A stretch of 64,000 nucleotides of DNA from Burkholderia sp. Nafp2/4-1b (GTDB taxonomy: Bacteria > Pseudomonadota > Gammaproteobacteria > Burkholderiales > Burkholderiaceae), in NCBI RefSeq assembly GCF_003635165.1, contig NZ_ML058608.1:186001-250000 (forward strand), given 5' to 3'. Positions 8,779 to 15,074 of this stretch are shown here, piece by piece; the stretch's first letter is position 1; each line of letters starts with the position of its first letter. Below the pieces are notes generated by a model that had not been told where the DNA came from, made no database searches, and worked only from the letters and a program-made list of their open reading frames with translations. The position numbers and the translations under genes were made by a program.

Positions 8779-11352
8779 TTACGGCGAGAACGGCACAAGT
8801 AGGTTTGATAATGTCCGCTCACGTTCCAGTCGTGCGGTGACCTCACGGATGATGTCCGTGTGTGGGATGTCATGCGGCAACTCAGCGGCGATTCTTATGC
8901 GATCGTTACAATCTGGGAGCGTTGACAACTGTTCGATAATGTGCGCAGGAAACTGCAAGCCACGCAGTGCGTTGCTGTATCTTACGAGGCTATCAACGGT
9001 CTGGTATCCATGCCTGCGCGCTGCAATCGTGACGATCTGATCAATGGTTAGGCCGAGGCCGGGCTTTGGGCGGTACGTGGGCGGATTGGACAATGCGGCA
9101 TGATGATTCACGATACTTGTCAGCGTGAAGTTCGCATCGAAGCTGGCAAGCTGCGTGACATCGGCATGCCTGTAACCCATCTCCATCAGCGCATCATGAT
9201 GCTGGATTGCGGAATAGATGTAAGTTGCCCGGGTGTTGCCGCACGCCATGGTTGCAACCTGGTATGGCGAGTATTCGAGTTCCATGAATTTTGGGTGGTA
9301 CTGCAGCAGGACCTCAAAAACTTCAGCGTGCGAACGCCGCTGGCCAAGCTTGCTGAGCAGGTTGCGGGGGTATTCAAGCGCGAGCAGCGTATCCAGGGCC
9401 GGACTCCACGGCGGAACGGGCAAGGCCACCCATGCCACGGTACTTGACCTGCGGGATTCGGGAGCGTCGACACGAGCAGGCTGCAACACAGACTGAATCC
9501 ACGTCTCAAGCGCAGCGGGCGTTTTAAGTTCCCTTGCGATTGCCACAACCTCATCACCAGACAGACCCACTCCCCTGACCGAACCCGCTACAGGTTGCAG
9601 GTGGGCGATGAGCAGTGGGGCAAACCAGCGTATGACGTGGCAAATTTGGGGCGCCTCTTTGAGGGCGGCGAGCTCCGCAATCTGCGGGCAGGTATAGCCT
9701 TGGCCGCTCAAAATAAAGTGATATCTCCGCACTGCCTCAAGTCCGTCACCTTCGGCGAGACTGGCGTCGATCAACCGGATTTGGTTGTCCGTATATCCCC
9801 AGTTGACCAGTTGCTGACGAACCCGATCCGAAACATGTCTATGCGGTACGCGTTCGAGTTCCTGCCTCAGGATTGACTTGAGGCCGCCCAGCGCCACGGC
9901 GGCGAAAGGTAACCGTTCGGAATCGACGGGCGGGTCGGCGGCAAGCGGTGCGGCCCCGCCAGCCATCATTTGCTGGGCGTGGCCAATCAGATCGACCACG
10001 GGCACGGATGATCTCAAGCTCACGGCCGCAGGCATGTTGGACGATTCTCGGTTCTGATCGTATGCGCGGAATGAATGCGCTGGAACGATGTCAGCGGTAG
10101 GCCATGTTGTCCGGCGCGAGTTTGCCGCGTTGTCTTCGGGCCATCTCGTGGGGAACTGACCGTGGAACGGATCGGCTTCATACGGGGCGGCCATCCATGC
10201 AGCGTCGTCTGCCGCGGTCCAGACGCGCGTGTCTGTAGCCGCATGCGGATTCTCGATCCCGGTTATGCTCGCGGCCACGTTCAGGTGGGGGGGCTCCATG
10301 TTGAGAAATCCACCGGCATCCGGGCCAGTTCCGACGGGTTCCCATTCGAGCACGCCAGGCGCACCGGGCTCTCGCCCGTCGTGACTCGTGATGAATTCAA
10401 TAATCTCCGGCGTCTCACACGCGGGGTGCAGCGATGTGAACTCGTGCCTGAGCGCGAATTCACGATTGTTGTCTGGGACTCCCGGAGCGGCGACCTGATA
10501 CATTGGCTCGTATTGTGCGCCATCGATCATGACATGGCCCGATACGGGCACAACGTGTCTTGTGCTTTTCTGATAGTCGACCGGCGACTCAAGCAGAGGC
10601 TCGCCTGCGCAGATCAGGTTTGTGTACTGCTGTACGGCTTGATGATCCCGGTCCAGGCCGGTGAGATCCTGTACGAGAGTCTGAATGATTGCGCGCTCCA
10701 CGCTGGAACCATCGGCCGGCAACAGAAGGTCACGCCGCCCATCATGCATCAGCCATAGGACATTCCGGACCTCCCCAGCTCCGTTCACGCTCATCCCATT
10801 CCCGTAGCCGTCGCCCGGCACCAGGATCGGACGCGGGCGCACTGCGTTGCCATCCTGCGTACCGTGGAGAAGGCCGTCCAGCCGGTGGTTCACCAGGCGT
10901 CGGAATAGCTGGTTTCCCTCGTAGGCCTTCGACACTAGTTCCCGGATCGCGTTGTCGCATGCAGGATCGGACTCCCATGAACTCCATCGATGGATGACCT
11001 CGCCTCGCGGGTGGCGCAGTTCAGTGTCCAGCGCTTTTCCGTCCAACTCAAGCCGCTCCAGTGCGGGATTGGCGGCGATGTCATCCAGAACCGCTTTGCT
11101 CGGAGGATGTTGGTTGTACACGGGACGCAGCGCGTCCACATCGTGAAGTGCGCGCGTTCTGGCGTCGACCTCGGGAGCCTGCGTAGCGACACTTTGGGTG
11201 CCAGATCGCACTCGATCAATCGTAAACATGGAATGGGACTCGACTTTGCCACTGTACTGCGACAGCAGCGAGGTAACTGGAAGTGGGGAAACCCGTGCGG
11301 CGATGAAGATGTTCGCTTCTTGGTGAATGCAATGCTTGCCGGTTTCGTGCAT
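8779..11352 (-). CDS. Large protein with C-terminal degenerate TAL-effector-like 33-residue repeats
   Basis: 857 codons from the first ATG; an internal ATG at 11229 (residue 42, MFTIDRVRSG) is an alternative start, and neither has a good ribosome site. The N-terminal ~480 residues are unrecognised and hydrophilic. From residue 520 onward there are eight units beginning Y/L/F-x-x-x-Q/E-I/V at 520, 553, 597, 661, 694, 727, 768 and 801. Four of the spacings are exactly 33. The unit at 597 (LSGDEVVAIA... AALET) aligns without gaps to the Xanthomonas TALE consensus LTPDQVVAIA... ALET. Positions 12/13 read SL, LK, EL, RR, GN, FD, RR and LP, and the GG that follows in true TALEs is missing. No secretion signal is evident. 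GC is lower than the host genes. Function unknown; DNA binding or effector activity is inference. Confidence 0.7.
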   Translation of the reverse strand: MHETGKHCIHQEANIFIAARVSPLPVTSLLSQYSGKVESHSMFTIDRVRSGTQSVATQAPEVDARTRALHDVDALRPVYNQHPPSKAVLDDIAANPALERLELDGKALDTELRHPRGEVIHRWSSWESDPACDNAIRELVSKAYEGNQLFRRLVNHRLDGLLHGTQDGNAVRPRPILVPGDGYGNGMSVNGAGEVRNVLWLMHDGRRDLLLPADGSSVERAIIQTLVQDLTGLDRDHQAVQQYTNLICAGEPLLESPVDYQKSTRHVVPVSGHVMIDGAQYEPMYQVAAPGVPDNNREFALRHEFTSLHPACETPEIIEFITSHDGREPGAPGVLEWEPVGTGPDAGGFLNMEPPHLNVAASITGIENPHAATDTRVWTAADDAAWMAAPYEADPFHGQFPTRWPEDNAANSRRTTWPTADIVPAHSFRAYDQNRESSNMPAAVSLRSSVPVVDLIGHAQQMMAGGAAPLAADPPVDSERLPFAAVALGGLKSILRQELERVPHRHVSDRVRQQLVNWGYTDNQIRLIDASLAEGDGLEAVRRYHFILSGQGYTCPQIAELAALKEAPQICHVIRWFAPLLIAHLQPVAGSVRGVGLSGDEVVAIARELKTPAALETWIQSVLQPARVDAPESRRSSTVAWVALPVPPWSPALDTLLALEYPRNLLSKLGQRRSHAEVFEVLLQYHPKFMELEYSPYQVATMACGNTRATYIYSAIQHHDALMEMGYRHADVTQLASFDANFTLTSIVNHHAALSNPPTYRPKPGLGLTIDQIVTIAARRHGYQTVDSLVRYSNALRGLQFPAHIIEQLSTLPDCNDRIRIAAELPHDIPHTDIIREVTARLERERTLSNLLVPFSP

Positions 11353-11962
11353 GCAGTTGCGTAGTCAGCCGAATGCGGCATCGGGTAGTGAGTGGGCGCC
11401 GGTCACCTAAAGGGCGGTTGGTGTCGCAGTGTGCGAACCGGATGAGGCAGCAACTGCGGGGACGCCGTCGCTGCCGTCGCTGCCGCCGCTGCGCGGTGCC
11501 CCCCTCCCCTGCGGGGCTCGCTTAAGTGGGCACTTTCGATGCACCCTCGGACCGGGCGCTGAGGCCCTTGTGGCAAGGAACACCGGTCGATTTGCGGCTG
11601 CAGAAAATCGTGCGTTTTGACGCACTGCGTTGCGAGCCGATGCGCGACTGAGCTGTGCTGTCGCGCCGGTTGACGGTGCCGTCCGGCATCAATATTTCGA
11701 ACACAATAAAGGTAGGCGCCCGATTCTGAGGCGCGAGTGCGACTTTGGTCCCGCGCGCAAGTGTCCTGCGCAGCTTCTCGGAAGAAGGCGAGAATCTACG
11801 CAGGAGCACGATCTAAACAGCAGCCCGGAACTGGCCATAATGCACATACGCCCCCACATCAAACTGGACTCATACGGGAACGTCTATTTCGGCTGCGCGC
11901 AGACATCGATATGTGATGCGCTCACATCGCGACGCATTTCGTCGCACATATCTGTCTATCCG
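11353..11962. other. Cargo spacer with no supported gene
   Basis: About 610 bp between the repeat protein and the convergent end of the exported protein. Short frames exist on both strands, but none has a ribosome site plus a recognisable product. A tandem GTCGCTGCC repeat occurs near 11463-11480. The promoter of the repeat protein should lie just right of 11352. Confidence 0.4.
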
Positions 11963-12640
11963 CTAAGACCCGCTATACGTACCCGTGCCGAAGGACGGGG
12001 TGGTAGGAGGTGGCGGAAGGCGCGTGCCGGCCGTCACAGTAATGAAGCTTTGGAAATGTCGTCCAGCTGCCGAAAGACCTACAAAATCATCCGGTTCGAT
12101 TACAAAAGAATTCGGAACTGCCAATCCATTTGGATTTACTGAATACGAAATATTAAGTGTCACCACGTCTCCACTATTATAGCTGACGCTTGATTCGGCC
12201 TTGAAGGACAATGGTATTGCCCCAAATGCTCCGGTATTATTTGCCGAGCTACTCGAGCTGTATTGGGTTCCAACCGCATGCTCTTCGGAGGCGAATGCAT
12301 TCCCCTTGCCGTCGGTTACGGTAAAGGTTGCAATCGGCCCAGATGTCCCAAAGTCGAGGCCCAAGCCTCGATTCAGCAACTGACCCGATACGTCAACGTA
12401 ACACGGACAACCGCTGGGCATAGTAATAGTTTGCGTGAAGAATTGGTGCAGCGAGTTATCCATCGTGAACGTCAGATTATTCGTTAGATTTGTTGTGGAT
12501 TGTTGTGTCGTCGACACTTGCGCCATCACGCTGATCGGTGAGAAAGTTGCCGATGCAGTTAAGACGGCAAAAGTAGACAGCGATACCTGCGCTAGTCGGC
12601 TGGTAAGCATCCGCCGCAAGCTAATTTTTTCCAGATTCAT
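11963..12640 (-). CDS. Exported protein of unknown function
   Basis: 225-residue protein. Start 12640 is chosen because GGAGA lies 5 nt upstream and the product then opens with a signal peptide (MNLEKISLRRMLTSRLAQ, hydrophobic core, likely cut after VMA near residue 38). The mature part is rich in Ser, Thr and Asn, has a CPC pair in PSGCPCYVDVSGQ and ends in a proline-rich tail (PPPPTTPSFGTG). No family was recognised; a beta-rich secreted or surface protein is likely. It lies in AT-richer DNA than the host genes, close to the prophage end, so it is probably cargo. Confidence 0.65.
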   Translation of the reverse strand: MNLEKISLRRMLTSRLAQVSLSTFAVLTASATFSPISVMAQVSTTQQSTTNLTNNLTFTMDNSLHQFFTQTITMPSGCPCYVDVSGQLLNRGLGLDFGTSGPIATFTVTDGKGNAFASEEHAVGTQYSSSSSANNTGAFGAIPLSFKAESSVSYNSGDVVTLNISYSVNPNGLAVPNSFVIEPDDFVGLSAAGRHFQSFITVTAGTRLPPPPTTPSFGTGTYSGS

Positions 12641-13600
12641 GGCTTCTCCATTCGATTCGAGTGAAAATAAGAATTCATTCAATGCCCACTAGAACGAGGC
12701 TCACTGGGGGCGTCGCTTGTTGTCACATTTCTTAATATCTATGTTGCGCTATCTATAAGCACTCTGCCCAAGGTCTGATTTGCAGCAAGTGCTTCAGTTC
12801 GAGGTTGGCAATCGTGAGTACTAGGCTGATGAATGGGCTTGGGTAAGATGCCTATCGACTTGTGGTGATGTAGAAATGCATATAAAGCGACTGATTGCCG
12901 GCAGCTTTACTGTAGGTGATATTTTTAATAATATCGCGCGGGTTTAAATTTTTAATCGTCTATCGATACTCTTACAATATTCGCTGACGTTGGCCACGTA
13001 TGTAATTTGAATTAATCGAAAGCAAACTGTCAAATATGTGCTCGCTAAAGAGTATCTTCACAGCCTCGTGCCGATATTGGGTTGATCGCACCTGCGGTGA
13101 TACGAACCACGAGATGGAGTGGCAGGGGTGATGATGGACTCGTTGCATAAATCGAAAGTCATTCGAAGCGGCTCCGGGAGCTGCGACCTCGCTCTGCCCA
13201 TCCGCGTGGCCGTAACCGCCTCCTGCGAGTAGTAGGATCGGCTTGCGATGCCGACGCCGATGACCCGCTAACGGACCTACGGCGCGAGAATGGCTCGCTA
13301 TGAGTTCGGGATCCACCGAGATTTGCGCCATTCACGTCGTTATTGGAGTTTGGTGCGACCGCTCTCGTCAGGCAAGGCAAGCGGGGAGCTGGCGGAGCGA
13401 TATAAAAGGCCGCGCGCATCTCGTCTCCGTAGGTGGCTCCCGACGGGGCGACAGGACGCGCATTTGCGCCCGATGTGTGCAGCTAAATTGCAGCTTTGAC
13501 TACCGGGATTTGCGCCGCTAGGCCCTGCGTCGGATTGGTTATACGGATTGCGAGTTGTGTAGGACTTTGATTTTTAATGAAATGTGGCGTGTAGGTAACG
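12641..13600. other. AT-rich non-coding right end of the prophage
   Basis: About 960 bp without a supported gene. 12700-13050 is markedly AT-rich compared with the surrounding DNA, consistent with horizontally acquired sequence and with the promoter of the exported protein. No integrase, excisionase or repressor is visible, so those functions must lie at the other prophage end. Confidence 0.5.
13477..13494. repeat. 18-bp direct repeat, left copy (prophage side of attR)
   Basis: GTGCAGCTAAATTGCAGC. A second copy differing at one base lies at 13694-13711, on the chromosomal side of the tRNA remnant. The two copies bracket the attachment core. Confidence 0.6.
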
Positions 13601-13645
13601 CTCCGAAGGCAGGGGTTGCTGGTTCGATCCCAGCCGGGCGCGCCA
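13601..13645 (+). other. attR: 3' half of tRNA-Arg(CCG)
   Basis: The 45 nt reproduce a tRNA from the anticodon loop to CCA: loop CTCCGAA with anticodon CCG (13603-13605), stem GGCAG, 5-nt variable loop, T arm GCTGG-TTCGATC-CCAGC (13618-13634), acceptor strand CGGGCGC (13635-13641), discriminator G and CCA (13643-13645). The acceptor strand pairs with the GCGCCCG start of known tRNA-Arg(CCG). The upstream bases cannot form a D arm, so this is a remnant. It marks the junction of phage and chromosome; the intact tRNA should be reconstituted at the left prophage end. Confidence 0.85.
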
Positions 13646-13693
13646 AATGGCCTGATCAGGCTTTCGCGAATTTCCCCGTTTTTATGCTCCCCG

Positions 13694-13711
13694 GTGCAGC
13701 TGAATTGCAGC
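13694..13711. repeat. 18-bp direct repeat, right copy (chromosomal side of attR)
   Basis: GTGCAGCTGAATTGCAGC, 17 of 18 bases identical to the copy at 13477-13494. Confidence 0.6.
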
Positions 13712-13757
13712 GCGCGTCAGGCGTTTCCTGTCGTGCCTGTCTCCGGTTATTCCGGCC

Positions 13758-13791
13758 AAAAAAATGCCCGCCGAACCGGGTTCAGCGGGCT
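13758..13791 (-). terminator. Rho-independent terminator of the lectin-like gene
   Basis: On the minus strand a GCCCGC / GCGGGC stem region with an inner pairing GAACC / GGTTC is followed by a run of seven T residues. It lies 105 bp downstream of the lectin-like gene. Confidence 0.8.
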
Positions 13792-13896
13792 TTCATCGCG
13801 TGCGTCGCCTGCGGCGTCTCCAGATCCAATCGGCCAGCGCGACGCATGAGCCACGAAGGCCGTGCCGCGCGAACGTGGCCGGACTCGAGGCGCGCG

Positions 13897-14322
13897 TTAT
13901 TCGAACGACTTCAGGTTGTTCAGCGGGACCAAGTGCCACTGCTGGGCCGGCGAACCGTTGATCGGATAGAGCCAGAGCGGGTTCCCGTTGCTGACGACGC
14001 GGCCCTTGTCGTCGAGGCACAGGGTCTCGTCGGCCCGCGGCACGATGTATCCGGGATGCGAGAAGAAATCCCACTGGATCGCGGCCGAGCTCGGTTTGAG
14101 CTTCAGGAGGGCTTCGGGCGCGATCCGGTCGGCGCCGATGGCGAGCACACCACCGCTCGCGTTCAGCGAGATGATCCCGGTGTCGAAGTTGACGTCCCAG
14201 AAGGCGGCGCGAGGCGCCAGCCCGTTCTTGCTGCGCAGTACGACCCCGCTGTCCTGCGATTGATCGGTAACGCCAATCACATAAGTCGGATCTTGAGCAT
14301 ATTCAATAATATAGACACCCAT
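13897..14322 (-). CDS. Ricin-type beta-trefoil lectin-like protein
   Basis: 141-residue protein starting MGVYIIEYAQDPTYVIGV, with AGGAG 7 nt before the ATG. Three repeats around a Leu/Trp pattern end in a QxW-type motif (AQQWHLVPL), and the segments TLCLDDKGRVVSNGNPLWLYP and IISLNASGGVLAIG look like beta-trefoil subdomains of the ricin B family, which bind carbohydrates. No signal peptide. It is a monocistronic gene with its own terminator, on the host side of attR and surrounded by AT-rich DNA, so it may be a remnant of an older insertion. Confidence 0.65.
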   Translation of the reverse strand: MGVYIIEYAQDPTYVIGVTDQSQDSGVVLRSKNGLAPRAAFWDVNFDTGIISLNASGGVLAIGADRIAPEALLKLKPSSAAIQWDFFSHPGYIVPRADETLCLDDKGRVVSNGNPLWLYPINGSPAQQWHLVPLNNLKSFE

Positions 14323-15074
14323 TTTTACTCTCCTGATCGATCTTTGAAAAATTGACCCCGGTGATGTGGTATTTGCCGCGCCTCAATGCGCTCGGCAAAC
14401 GAATATTAGGCGGGGGATTGAAAAATGCTACCTGTCACATATCGCAGCATTTATGGATGTAAATAATCGATTGGATTTTTGTTTTTATGCGGTGTGTATT
14501 AAATCGGCTCGGATCGTTTATGGGCACAATTGGCCGGTTAATTCAGTGCGGTGACTCGAAGGAAAGGTTAAGTATGTGCTTGATTTAAAGCGGCAAGCTT
14601 TGCCTGGGCGTGAGGAGGATCGAGCTGCTTGGCGGTAAGCGCTCCAATAGCATCATTGATGCATAAAGCCGACATCATTTCGCCGTTCATTGAGTAAAAT
14701 TCCGCAACGATATTGCTGGGAATATCGTTTTGTGAAGTTTATAAAATCAGTCGTGTGAGAATAAATTTGAGCGATTCGGTTCCATGGGGAAATAAAAGGG
14801 GCCTGGGAAAATAAATCTCCCGTCGTCGTTTTGCCGTTGACTCATTGCCAGTACCCGGACCCTCCGATTTACCGCCCCGCCTTCCGTCGCCCGACCGCTT
14901 CTTCTCCGCCGCCCATTCCGCATATCGATGTCGCGCCGTCATTGCGTCATGCGAGATTTCCCCGCAACGACAACTCCAAGCGTCGATCGCGGCGGCCGTC
15001 CGCGCATCGCGCCGATTATCCCGATGGCAGCCATCCCGTCTCTCCCGAGCGCAGGCGATGCCCGCGCCTCCCCG
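14323..15074. other. Intergenic region between the lectin gene and the glycan operon
   Basis: About 750 bp without a supported gene. 14340-14820 is AT-rich and should contain the lectin promoter; 14830-15074 returns to high GC and follows the end of the glycosyltransferase operon. No T-run terminator could be identified after 15075 on the minus strand. Confidence 0.4.

Noticed and set aside
8779-11352. HEFTSLH in the repeat protein (residues 303-309) considered as a zinc-protease motif
   Set aside because: The spacing is HExxxxH, not HExxH, and no third ligand pattern follows.
13142-13200. Sequence around 13142 (CTCGTTGCATAAATCG) resembling an insertion-sequence end
   Set aside because: No matching inverted end, target duplication or transposase remnant could be found nearby.
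14739-14942. Small minus-strand frame upstream of the glycan operon end
   Set aside because: Low complexity, no ribosome site, no homologous pattern.
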